A DNA stretch of 64,000 nucleotides from Flectobacillus major DSM 103 (GTDB lineage Bacteria > Bacteroidota > Bacteroidia > Cytophagales > Spirosomataceae), in assembly GCF_000427405.1 (NCBI RefSeq), contig NZ_KE386491.1:3253190-3317189 (forward strand). The letters are read 5' to 3'. The notes beneath the pieces are model-generated. The model saw nothing but the letters and a program-made list of their open reading frames with translations, was not told where the DNA came from and did no database searches. The position numbers and the translations under genes were made by a program. Below are positions 8,636 to 17,261 of this stretch, in pieces; within the stretch, counting starts at the first letter, position 1; each line of letters begins with the position of its first letter.

Positions 8636-8669
8636 CAAAGATAAAACTTCCTTAATCCAGATGTTACAA
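8636..8669 (-). promoter_or_regulatory. Bacteroidota-type promoter for accD
   Basis: On the minus strand TTG (complement of 8667-8669), a 23-base spacer and TATCTTTG (complement of 8636-8643) match the -33 TTG / -7 TAnnTTTG consensus. Transcription would start near 8629, giving a leader of about 78 bases. Confidence 0.5.
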
Positions 8670-8789
8670 AAATCTCAAATTTATATGATTATTTCTTCAA
8701 AACAACATCAAGATTACTGTACTTTTTGGCTATATTAGAGTGAAGTAAACCCTTAATTATCATCACACAAACCTTTTTTATCATCAATA

Positions 8790-10115
8790 ATGAAAAAAAT
8801 TGTACTTTCGGTAGCATTGCTATCGTGCACATGGTTGGCTTCTGCCCAAAATGTGGCTCTCAAAACCAAAGTTAGCCAAAAAGCTGAATCATTGGAGTCG
8901 AAGGTTGTTACTTGGCGACGTGATTTCCACCAAAACCCTGAATTGGGCAATAGAGAATTCAAAACGGCCGAAAAAATAGCTACTCATCTTCGTTCTTTAG
9001 GAATAGAAGTACAAACAGGCGTTGCCAAAACAGGTGTTGTAGGTATTTTGAAAGGGAGCAAGCCTGGCCCAGTAGTAGCCCTACGAGCCGATATGGATGC
9101 TTTACCTGTAAAAGAACGTGTCAATATTCCTTTTGCCTCTAAAGCTACAGGCGAATACAATGGCCAGCCCGTAAGTGTTATGCACGCTTGTGGACATGAT
9201 TCGCACGTGGCTATTTTGATGGGAACTGCCGAAATTTTGGCTTCTATCAAAAACGATTTGAAAGGTACGGTAAAGTTTATTTTTCAACCTGCCGAAGAAG
9301 GTGCCCCTGAGGGCGAAGAAGGCGGAGCGGCTTTAATGGTAAAAGAAGGCGTACTCGAAAACCCTAAAGTAGATGCCATCTTTGGCTTACATATTAGTGC
9401 TCAGGCCGAAGTAGGCAAAATCCGCTATCGTCCTAAAGGTACAATGGCGGCTTCTGACTGGTTCAAAATCAAAGTGAAAGGTAAACAAGCTCATGGTGCT
9501 AGTCCTTGGCAAGGAATCGACCCTATCGTAACGGCTTCGCAAATTGTAATGGGCTTACAAACTATCGTTAGCCGTAACTCACCATTGAATGAGTCGGCGG
9601 CTGTAATTACAGTTGGACAAATTAATGCTGGGGTAAGAAGCAATATTATTCCTGAAGAATTAAATATGAATGGTACCATTCGAACTTTAGACACTCAGGT
9701 TCAGGATATGATTCATGAGCGTATGAAAGTTGTAGCAACCAATATTGCTGAAAGTGCTGGTGCTACAGCCGAAATCAGTATTACCAAAATGTGTCCTGTT
9801 ACTTATAACGACCCATCGCTGACCGAGAAAATGCTACCTACACTAGAATCGGTAGCTGGAAAAAACAATGTAGCCTTAACTGCTGCAGCTACAGGTGCCG
9901 AAGATTTTTCTTTTTATCAGGAAAAAGTACCAGGCTTATTTTTCTTCTTGGGTGGAGCACCAAAGGGTAAAAAAGAATCTGAAACAGCTTCGCACCATAC
10001 CCCAGATTTTTATATCGACGAAGGTGGATTTGTATTGGGAATGAAAGTTATGACCAATTTGACTCTTGACTATATGGAAATGAGTACTGCCAAAGCTAAT
10101 AATACAGGTAAGTAA
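8790..10115 (+). CDS. Exported M20-family amidohydrolase/peptidase
   Basis: A 441-aa M20D-type metallo-amidohydrolase with a signal peptide (cleavage probably after ASAQ, residue 20). The metal-site motifs are intact: DMDALP (101-106), HACGHDSH (132-139, with the conserved Cys134 and His136) and PAEEG (168-171), then the dimerisation/lid domain and a C-terminal GAEDFSFYQ block. The family hydrolyses N-acyl or gamma-linked amino acids (hippurate, IAA-amino acids, N-acetyl amino acids). The substrate here is unknown, and periplasmic location is inferred from the signal peptide. A long terminator hairpin follows. Confidence 0.9.
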   Translation: MKKIVLSVALLSCTWLASAQNVALKTKVSQKAESLESKVVTWRRDFHQNPELGNREFKTAEKIATHLRSLGIEVQTGVAKTGVVGILKGSKPGPVVALRADMDALPVKERVNIPFASKATGEYNGQPVSVMHACGHDSHVAILMGTAEILASIKNDLKGTVKFIFQPAEEGAPEGEEGGAALMVKEGVLENPKVDAIFGLHISAQAEVGKIRYRPKGTMAASDWFKIKVKGKQAHGASPWQGIDPIVTASQIVMGLQTIVSRNSPLNESAAVITVGQINAGVRSNIIPEELNMNGTIRTLDTQVQDMIHERMKVVATNIAESAGATAEISITKMCPVTYNDPSLTEKMLPTLESVAGKNNVALTAAATGAEDFSFYQEKVPGLFFFLGGAPKGKKESETASHHTPDFYIDEGGFVLGMKVMTNLTLDYMEMSTAKANNTGK

Positions 10116-10140
10116 GTACAACTAGCCGTTGGACAGACAT

Positions 10141-10189
10141 AAAATGGCCTAAAAATTTGAGCAAGAAACGCTTATTTTTAGGCCATTTT
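10141..10189. terminator. Bidirectional terminator between M20 and SDR genes
   Basis: A perfect 16-bp stem, AAAATGGCCTAAAAAT (10141-10156) with ATTTTTAGGCCATTTT (10174-10189), flanked by A and T runs. It lies between two converging genes. Confidence 0.85.
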
Positions 10190-10193
10190 ACTA

Positions 10194-10994
10194 TTAAGCA
10201 TTTACTTTTCTGACTATTCTATAAACCAAAGCTGGCCAAAATCTTTTGAGATATACCCCCAATACCTCAAACCACCCACCAATATATACTTCATTTTTTT
10301 GGGCTACAATCGCTTTTACAATACTTTTGGCACACTCTTCTGCCGACAAACCCTTTGCCTGATTATCGTCCATTTGTCCATGTTTAGAGCCATCGCCCGA
10401 TAGGGCATTCAACGAAATAGCGGTTTTGATATAACCCGGGCAAATAACCGTTACCAAGATATTGTCCCGAAAAATTTCGGCTCGTAGCGAATCACAAAAT
10501 GCTATTACAGCATGTTTGGTAGGGCCGTAGCCACTTCTTAGGGGTGTACCAATTTTGCCTGCAATACTACTAATAGCCACAAAATGCCCTTGTCGACGCT
10601 GTGTAAAATGAGGCAATAGTGCTTTGGTAAGAGCTACAATACTAAAGTAGTTGAGTTCCATTAAATCACGATATACGCTCAGTTGGGTATCTTTAATAAG
10701 CGAACGCTGCGATACTCCTGCATTTTGCACTACTATATCTATTTGCCCAAAATGATTAATCGCTGCTTGAACCTTGACAGCTAGCTGGTCTATCTCAAGC
10801 ATATCCATTGGTAATACCAAGATATTTTCTGGTAATAACCCACACCGATTGGCCACTCGCTGTAATTCATTTTCGCGGCGAGCCGATAAAATAAGTTTGA
10901 CATCGCTTTGGGCAAATTGATAAGCCAGAGCCTCGCCTATTCCAGACGAAGCTCCTGTTATCCAAATAACTTTATGTTGAAGATAGCCTGACAT
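10194..10994 (-). CDS. SDR-family oxidoreductase
   Basis: A 266-aa classical short-chain dehydrogenase: cofactor motif GASSGIG (14-20), NNAG-like VQNAG (89-93), and the catalytic set S142/S143, Y156 and K160 (YGPTK) intact. The hydrophobic C-terminal tail resembles the DHRS7/retinol-dehydrogenase-like SDRs that sit at membranes. The substrate is unknown. The start is the ATG at 10994; the gene is monocistronic and converges with the M20 gene. Confidence 0.88.
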   Translation of the reverse strand: MSGYLQHKVIWITGASSGIGEALAYQFAQSDVKLILSARRENELQRVANRCGLLPENILVLPMDMLEIDQLAVKVQAAINHFGQIDIVVQNAGVSQRSLIKDTQLSVYRDLMELNYFSIVALTKALLPHFTQRRQGHFVAISSIAGKIGTPLRSGYGPTKHAVIAFCDSLRAEIFRDNILVTVICPGYIKTAISLNALSGDGSKHGQMDDNQAKGLSAEECAKSIVKAIVAQKNEVYIGGWFEVLGVYLKRFWPALVYRIVRKVNA

Positions 10995-11063
10995 CTTGGT
11001 TTTGTCTAAAATAAAACAAATAGATTATTACAATAACGTTATTACCTATTTGTATGAACTTAT

Positions 11064-13133
11064 TTAAGCCGTAATACCTACCAAATCTAGCATAAAAGCA
11101 TATTCACGAGCTATTTCCTTAAAACGTTGGAAACGTCCAGATGCCCCGCCATGCCCTGTTGTCATATCGCAGTGAAGCAATAGGATATTATTATCTGTTT
11201 TCAAGGCTCGTAGCTTGGCAACCCACTTGGCTGGTTCCCAGTATTGTACTTGCGAGTCGTGCAAACCCGTTGTAACCAACATATTAGGATATGCTTTTGC
11301 CTCAATGTTGTCGTAAGGCGAATACGATTTCATGTATTCATAATACACTTGCTCTTGTGGGTTTCCCCACTCTTCCCATTCGCCTGTTGTTAATGGAATA
11401 GTTTCGTCGAGCATCGTTGTTACAACATCAACAAATGGCACACCAGCCAAAACACCTCGGTATAAATCTGGACGCATATTGGTTACAACACCCATCAATA
11501 ATCCTCCTGCTGACCCACCATTGGCAAATAGTTTGTCGCTAGAAGTCCATTTCTCTTGAATAAGAAACTCTGATACATCGACAAAGTCGTTGAACGTATT
11601 CTGTTTTTTCAACATTTTTCCATCTTCATACCATTGGCGACCCATTTCTTGGCCTCCTCTGATATGTGCAATAGCAAAAGCAAATCCTCGATTGAGAAGA
11701 CTTAAACGAGCTGCCGAGAAATAGGGGTCTATCGAATAGCCATACGAACCATAGGCATATTGCAACAAAGGCTGTGAACCGTCTTTTTGAAAACCTTTTT
11801 TGTACACAATCGACACAGGTACTTTTACACCGTCTCGGGCTGTTACAAAAAGTCTTTCTGTGGTATAATCTTCTTTATTGAATTCGCCTAAAACAGCCTG
11901 TTCTTTTTTGAGTGTTTTTTCCTGCGAATCCATATTATAATCAAAAACCGAGCTTGGGGTAGTTAATGAAGTATAATGAAAACGCAAGATATTAGTTTCA
12001 AAATCAGGATTATAGCCTGCTCCAGCCTCATAGGCAGGTTCGCCAAAATTGATATAGTGTTCTTGCTGAGTACTTTGGTTGATAATACGTATCTGCATCA
12101 AAGCATTGTTACGCTCGGTAAGCACCAAATGGTTTTTAAAGACATCCATACCGTCCAAATAAGTATCTTCACGGTGTGGAATAATTTCTTGCCAATTGGC
12201 TCTATCAGTTGTTTTTCCTTCTTCTACCTGCATCAATTTAAAATTGGTAGCTTCATCGGCGTTGGTTTTAATAAAAAACTTATCACCAAAATGCTCGATA
12301 TAGTACTGAAGGCCATGTTCACGAGGGTAAAATACCTCGAATATTCCTGTAGGATTAGTAGCATTCAGCAAACGGTACTCAGAAGAAACGCCATTATGGT
12401 CGGACACCGAAATAAGGTATTTTTTAGATTTCATACGCCCTAGACCCATATAAAACTGCGGGTCGTTTTCGGTATATACCAGCACATCTTCGCTAATAGG
12501 CGTACCTAATGTATGACGATATACCTTTGAGGCCAACAACGTTTGTTGGTCACGGAGCAGATAAAAAATGGTTTGATTGTCGGCAGCCCAAGCATAAGCA
12601 CCTCCTTCTGTATTCGGAATCTCGTCGGAATAGATTTCGCCTGTTGTTAGGTTTTTGAAATAAAGGGTATAATTTCTTCGGCTTACAGTATCAACGCCAA
12701 AAGCCATAATGGTTTCATTATCTGAGATTTCGTAACCACCAATATTAAAATACTCATGCCCTTTGGCCAAAGCGTTGCCATCTATCAGAACCTCTTCGGG
12801 GCTATCCATAGAACCACAACGACGACAATACAAGGGGTATTCGCCACCTTCTATATAACGGCTATAATAGTAATAGTTACCATCTTTATAAGGCACCGAC
12901 TCGTCTTGTTCTTTCATTCGCCCTTTCATTTCTTGAAAAAGACTTTCCTGAAATACTTTTGTAGAAGCCATTACAGCCTCGGTATAGGCATTTTCGGCTT
13001 CGAGGTATTGTATTACTTCTGGGTTTTCACGATTGTTGAGCCAATAATAATTATCAATACGGGTGTCGCCGTGTAGCGTCATAATATGTGGCTTGATAGC
13101 CGCCACTGGAGTTTTTAAACTATCTAATTTCAT
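11064..13133 (-). CDS. ptrB: S9 family peptidase, oligopeptidase B
   Basis: A 689-aa prolyl-oligopeptidase-family serine peptidase: an N-terminal seven-bladed propeller (about 80-420) and a C-terminal alpha/beta hydrolase. The catalytic triad is visible as S541 in GGSAGG, D626 in GLHDSQV and H661 in TTGHGGASGR. The RGGQEMGRQWYEDGK and GEWEEWGNP segments are characteristic of oligopeptidase B, which cleaves short peptides after Lys or Arg. No signal peptide is present, so it is probably cytoplasmic. The start is the ATG at 13133. A TATCTTTG element lies 35-42 bases upstream. Confidence 0.92.
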   Translation of the reverse strand: MKLDSLKTPVAAIKPHIMTLHGDTRIDNYYWLNNRENPEVIQYLEAENAYTEAVMASTKVFQESLFQEMKGRMKEQDESVPYKDGNYYYYSRYIEGGEYPLYCRRCGSMDSPEEVLIDGNALAKGHEYFNIGGYEISDNETIMAFGVDTVSRRNYTLYFKNLTTGEIYSDEIPNTEGGAYAWAADNQTIFYLLRDQQTLLASKVYRHTLGTPISEDVLVYTENDPQFYMGLGRMKSKKYLISVSDHNGVSSEYRLLNATNPTGIFEVFYPREHGLQYYIEHFGDKFFIKTNADEATNFKLMQVEEGKTTDRANWQEIIPHREDTYLDGMDVFKNHLVLTERNNALMQIRIINQSTQQEHYINFGEPAYEAGAGYNPDFETNILRFHYTSLTTPSSVFDYNMDSQEKTLKKEQAVLGEFNKEDYTTERLFVTARDGVKVPVSIVYKKGFQKDGSQPLLQYAYGSYGYSIDPYFSAARLSLLNRGFAFAIAHIRGGQEMGRQWYEDGKMLKKQNTFNDFVDVSEFLIQEKWTSSDKLFANGGSAGGLLMGVVTNMRPDLYRGVLAGVPFVDVVTTMLDETIPLTTGEWEEWGNPQEQVYYEYMKSYSPYDNIEAKAYPNMLVTTGLHDSQVQYWEPAKWVAKLRALKTDNNILLLHCDMTTGHGGASGRFQRFKEIAREYAFMLDLVGITA

Positions 13134-13167
13134 TGGGATTGCTTTTTATACACCTAACTCTTCTATC

Positions 13168-13175
13168 CAAAGATA
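13168..13175 (-). promoter_or_regulatory. -7 element upstream of ptrB
   Basis: The minus strand reads TATCTTTG, a perfect TAnnTTTG. I see no TTG at the usual distance upstream, so this is a half-match only. Confidence 0.35.
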
Positions 13176-13247
13176 AATATTTCATTTGGGAAAAGTACTT
13201 TTAGACATCTATGTATTTATCAAGAAAAAGGGATTTGCCTAGGCTGA

Positions 13248-13508
13248 ATGATTTTTGAGTTTTTGGCCTAATCATTGGCTAACCGCTTGGGATATGGCTA
13301 TGATTTGTACCAAAATAATATCTATATTGACACTATTGAATACCGCAAGCAAACAGTTTTGCCCTATCAATCAAATGGTTTATACAACAGCAAAACAATG
13401 TTTTTCAATACCATTGCTCCTGAGTTGTATAAACCAGTCAATATTATTTTTGTCAAAAATCCTCTACAAAAGAAGCTTTCTTATATCAAAGCCCTTCCAA
13501 ACGCTTGA
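13248..13508 (+). pseudogene. Possible decayed gene fragment in an intergenic gap
   Basis: The gap 13134-13485 (about 350 bases) has no intact gene. Inside it one frame reads MIFEFLA, a stop at 13269-13271, then about 77 codons with protein-like composition (GYGYDLYQNNIYIDTIEYRK... to ...KALPNA). The last part overlaps the 3' end of the leftward lipoprotein gene. It may be a remnant of a degraded gene, or chance. I do not recognise the family. The rest of the gap shows only the ptrB promoter half-site. Confidence 0.25.
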
Positions 13509-14445
13509 GAAATTCCTCTTTGGTTGTTTTTTCTAGTTTGACGGCCACCTTCTGTCCTTCGGCTACTGTCAAATCTTGAAAATAACTATATACCTCTTTG
13601 CCTTCTGTTATGGCAAAGCAAACTACCTTGGCGTGTTCACCCACAGGTACTTCCAGCGATTTTCCATCATATACCTCTATAACTGATTTGATTCTATCAA
13701 AATACAGAAAAATATAAACCGCATCCAAGGAAGGCTCCTCGGAGGTAAATGTTATGTGTGTTCTAGGGGCTTTATCATTCAAAAACCTATCACAATTAAT
13801 CCAGCCTATTTGAGTTGGAAAAACGATATAACTGCTTTTATCAATCACCAAACCGGTAGTCAAAGAATCGCGTCTTCCAATAAATGATTCACGAACCCTA
13901 ATACTGTCAGCCAAAAGCCAGTTCACTGTTCCGTTAGCTTGTTGGTTGCCATAAAAAACGCTCATTTGCATGTCAGGGTTAGTAGCTGGCACCTGAATAC
14001 TAAATTGGCTACTAGCATTCAGTTTGAGAGGTTTGCCATCTTTTGTGGCGATAATATTTACCTCTCCTCCTGTTACTAGCATCTTCCCGTTCGATACCGT
14101 AGGTTTGCGGTTCAGTATCATATCTTTGGGTGTATATAATTCCTGTATTTCTAGTTCGATAGGGTAATTAACCCATTGCCCATCAAGCAAGCTAAAATCA
14201 TACACGCTTCCCCTAACCACTGTACCTTTGGCTGCCTGAAAATCGATATCGTAATTATTAATCGTTTTTTTGGTGGTAGTTGGGCTTACAAACTCAGGGA
14301 TTTTTTCGGATGAAGCAATAAATTTTTGTTTTTCCACCACAGGAATTATGTCGTCTTTAGTCAAAACGTCATAACGCTCTTTTGAGCATCCCAATAAGGC
14401 AAGGCTTACAAAAATTGAAGTTATAGGAAGTAAATACTTTTTCAT
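13486..14445 (-). CDS. Lipoprotein of unknown function
   Basis: A 319-aa exported lipoprotein with a clear lipobox (LALLGC, Cys20). The body is beta-rich: a segment about 70-200 resembles carboxypeptidase-regulatory or fibronectin-like beta-sandwich repeats (GSVYDFSLLDGQWVNYPIELEI, then VTGGEVNIIATKDGKPL). I see no catalytic motif and do not recognise a named family. It follows the 190-aa barrel-like gene by 15 bases on the same strand, so the two are probably an operon and may act together at the outer membrane (inference). Confidence 0.7.
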   Translation of the reverse strand: MKKYLLPITSIFVSLALLGCSKERYDVLTKDDIIPVVEKQKFIASSEKIPEFVSPTTTKKTINNYDIDFQAAKGTVVRGSVYDFSLLDGQWVNYPIELEIQELYTPKDMILNRKPTVSNGKMLVTGGEVNIIATKDGKPLKLNASSQFSIQVPATNPDMQMSVFYGNQQANGTVNWLLADSIRVRESFIGRRDSLTTGLVIDKSSYIVFPTQIGWINCDRFLNDKAPRTHITFTSEEPSLDAVYIFLYFDRIKSVIEVYDGKSLEVPVGEHAKVVCFAITEGKEVYSYFQDLTVAEGQKVAVKLEKTTKEEFLKRLEGL

Positions 14446-14460
14446 CTGGATAAGTGTTTA

Positions 14461-15033
14461 TTAAAAATTCGGGCAACGTGTATTTTTATTTTTTTTTATA
14501 TAGGCAGGACAAAACAACAGCCCTACTTCGCCATAACTTTCTTGCCAAAGAATATTATATTTTACTTCGGCAAAAAGCCTGACAGGATAATTACCAATAG
14601 CAGCTCCAATACCTACTTCGGGTAATATATTGTTTTGTTTTGAGTTGGCCTGTCGGGTTTCTACATAGTTGATCCAACGGTTGTACTCTGCCCCTGCTGC
14701 CAAATATACAGTAGGCTTTTCGGGTTCACCCCCCCTTTTAAAGCCTCCAAAACGTTGGTTTCCTTCAATAAGTAAAAAATGGACGTTTATCCCCCCATAA
14801 AACTCATGAATCGTATTGAAAGCGGGTGCGTATTTGAGCTGAGGTACCACGTACCAACGTGGAGCAATAGGCACTTGAGCCCTTAATCCAAACCCTAAAC
14901 TATTGAGAGGAAAATTGTACATTCCCGAAATACCGAAGGCGATGCGGTCTTGAGAAAAAGCATTAAAACTAGAAAGAAATACAAGGAAAATTCCTGCAAA
15001 ACACCAGAGGGATTTACTAGATGAAGAATACAT
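14461..15033 (-). CDS. Outer-membrane beta-barrel-like protein
   Basis: A 190-aa exported protein: signal-like N-terminus (CFAGIFLVFLSSFNAFSQ), then alternating beta strands rich in Gly and Tyr (AFGISGMYNFPLNSLGFGLRAQV, APRWYVVPQLKYAPAF, YLAAGAEYNRW) as in small 8-stranded barrels. No specific family is recognised. It is the first gene of a probable two-gene unit with the lipoprotein downstream. The start is the ATG at 15031-15033. A tract of seven G/C pairs at about 14719-14725 encodes part of KRGGEP. Confidence 0.65.
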   Translation of the reverse strand: MYSSSSKSLWCFAGIFLVFLSSFNAFSQDRIAFGISGMYNFPLNSLGFGLRAQVPIAPRWYVVPQLKYAPAFNTIHEFYGGINVHFLLIEGNQRFGGFKRGGEPEKPTVYLAAGAEYNRWINYVETRQANSKQNNILPEVGIGAAIGNYPVRLFAEVKYNILWQESYGEVGLLFCPAYIKKNKNTRCPNF

Positions 15034-15281
15034 TTAAAGTTGAATGGGTCAATTAATGCGATTGTATATAAGCTGTTTTAAAAAACAAAATTAACGATTT
15101 TCTACAATAAAACTAGATTAACTACACTTTTAACAATTTAGCCTATTCTTTACTACAAAAACCTAATTAACTGCTTTATTTGTTTGAATATCCATTCATT
15201 TTTCTCAACCAAACCCATAATATTAATTACAAACTCCCTGTATTAAGTAGTCTTTAACATTACCAAACACCTCTGTGTATT

Positions 15282-17216
15282 ATGAAAAAACTATTAGTAT
15301 TACAACTTGTTCTATTCTTTTTTTGTACAAAACCTCTATTGTCACAAAATATCGAATCTTATCAATTTATGGCTTTTGGGGCTTTGCCTACGTGGTCGGC
15401 TGTGGCAGTAGACTGGCAAACCAAGCCCAAACTGTACGTTTACGACCCCAAAGAAACCCGAGGCCATGCCGAGTTTGTCAACAAAAAACTTGGTCGCCTC
15501 ATTACCTTCAAGCAGTTTAAGGAACTCGCTAGCACCTCGGCCCAAAGACAGTACCTGCCATTTTTTATTTATGATTTAAAGGACAAGCCCCTGATGGTTC
15601 AAGGCAAATCCTATACGTACGCAGTTCGTTTGGAAGACTACGAGTTTGACGATACCCCAAAAGCAATGGCCAATGAAGTAGAAAAACTTATGAAACTAAT
15701 GCCAACACTTGCCAAACGATTCGGTAACGATGGGCTTGTTGTTATCAACTTACGCCCCAACGATGCTCTCAATATCAATGCCATTGGCTCTTTCCTAAAA
15801 GCAAAAAAGCTCGAAATGGTTAGTACTACCACACTAATCAAGCATATTGGCGGTACAAAATTCAAGATTCTGCATGAAGTTCCAGCCGTTGGTAAGCTAG
15901 TTTTGGTAAAAAGTGAAGCCGATGCTAACCAACTTACCGCACACGATATTGCAATTTTTCAATTCATGCCTAAGCGAATCCCTACTTTGGCAGGCATTAT
16001 TACGCTCGAAGCCCAAACACCACTTTCGCATATCAATCTGTTGGCAATCAATCGTAATACCTTTAATATGTATTTGACCGATTGGAGTGTTTTGCCCGAA
16101 CTAAAAAACAACTTGAACAAACTTGTTGAAATCAATCCAAAATTCCAGAAACTTACTATAAAGCCCGTTACACAAGAATATGCAACTAAGTTTTGGACAA
16201 AAAATAAACCTCCTCAACTCACTATACCAACCCCCAAGGCTACATTCGAGTCGGTAGTACCACTCAGTAAAACTTTCAAACAATATCAGCAAGTAGAGCT
16301 TATTGGGGCAAAAGCCAATAACTATGCTTTACTATATGAGTTGCTGGGCGACAAAATGGTACATCCAGCCTATGCTATTGGTTTTAAACCCTATCTGGAT
16401 TTACTGGAACAAGGAGCAAATAAAGAAATTAATTTTTTCCTTAGTAAAAGAAAAACGCTCAGCACAGCCGAACGCCAACAGGCTTTAGCCAGAATTAGAG
16501 CTGTTATCGAAAAAAGTATTCCTAGTGCTACTACGATAGCCTCTTTACGCAATATCCTAAATACGCATTTTACAAATGGTCGTGTCAAGCTACGAAGCTC
16601 GACCAACTGCGAAGATTTGCCTCAGTTTAATGGTGCGGGTTTATACGAATCAAAAGGGTTTAATACCAAAGATAACGATGCCTTATTGGCCAAAAAAATC
16701 ACGAAAGTGTACGCCTCGCTGTGGAACGATGTAGCTTTTGAAGAGAGAGAATACTTTGGTATCGACCACAAAAAAGTAGCAATGGCAATACTTATTAGCC
16801 CAGCGTTTATCGATGAATTTGCCAATGGCGTTATATTAGCAACAACTACGCCTAAAAGTGCCAATTTGTCGATATTAGTTAATGCACAAGTTGGTGAAAA
16901 TGAAGTAACAAACCCTAAAAAGGGAGATATTCCAGAAGCGTTTGCGGTAGGAAAAACAACAATAGAAAAAGTACTAACGCCGTCGAATTTAGGTAAGGTA
17001 TTTATTGGTAATACCGCTACACAAGCTTTGTTGAAATTATTGAGAGAAAGTACCGAAAAAATCCATAAGGCGTTGTCTCAACGCCAAATTAATCAAGGGG
17101 ATAACCAAAAGTATAGTACCGATATTGAATTTAAGCTAGTCAAAGATACCAATAATCAGTATGGACTTTATTTCAAACAAGCCCGACTGTTAAGAAGCAA
17201 TATTTTACCTGAATAA
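15282..17216 (+). CDS. Exported PEP-utiliser / PPDK ATP-grasp-like protein
   Basis: A 644-aa protein with a clear signal peptide (MKKLLVLQLVLFFFCTKPLLSQ). Residues about 235-262 resemble the phosphohistidine 'mobile' domain of PEP-utilising enzymes (TLEAQTPLSH, candidate His250). Residues about 340-640 resemble the pyruvate phosphate dikinase/PEP synthase ATP-grasp domain: GAKANNYALLYELL (342-355) and RSSTNCEDLPQFNGAGLYES (438-457). The order, mobile domain before ATP-grasp, is the reverse of PpsA/PpdK, and no C-terminal PEP-binding TIM barrel is present. Members are usually annotated 'PEP/pyruvate-binding domain protein'; the function is unknown. Export of an ATP-grasp-type fold is odd. It is monocistronic with its own terminator. 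Confidence 0.8.
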   Translation: MKKLLVLQLVLFFFCTKPLLSQNIESYQFMAFGALPTWSAVAVDWQTKPKLYVYDPKETRGHAEFVNKKLGRLITFKQFKELASTSAQRQYLPFFIYDLKDKPLMVQGKSYTYAVRLEDYEFDDTPKAMANEVEKLMKLMPTLAKRFGNDGLVVINLRPNDALNINAIGSFLKAKKLEMVSTTTLIKHIGGTKFKILHEVPAVGKLVLVKSEADANQLTAHDIAIFQFMPKRIPTLAGIITLEAQTPLSHINLLAINRNTFNMYLTDWSVLPELKNNLNKLVEINPKFQKLTIKPVTQEYATKFWTKNKPPQLTIPTPKATFESVVPLSKTFKQYQQVELIGAKANNYALLYELLGDKMVHPAYAIGFKPYLDLLEQGANKEINFFLSKRKTLSTAERQQALARIRAVIEKSIPSATTIASLRNILNTHFTNGRVKLRSSTNCEDLPQFNGAGLYESKGFNTKDNDALLAKKITKVYASLWNDVAFEEREYFGIDHKKVAMAILISPAFIDEFANGVILATTTPKSANLSILVNAQVGENEVTNPKKGDIPEAFAVGKTTIEKVLTPSNLGKVFIGNTATQALLKLLRESTEKIHKALSQRQINQGDNQKYSTDIEFKLVKDTNNQYGLYFKQARLLRSNILPE

Positions 17217-17221
17217 AGCAT

Positions 17222-17250
17222 AGCTAGCCGTTGCAAGGCAACGGCTAGCT
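17222..17250. terminator. Bidirectional terminator between the PEP-utiliser gene and aspS
   Basis: A perfect 12-bp stem, AGCTAGCCGTTG (17222-17233) with CAACGGCTAGCT (17239-17250), and a 5-base loop between converging genes. Confidence 0.8.
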
Positions 17251-17261
17251 ATTCAAGAGTT

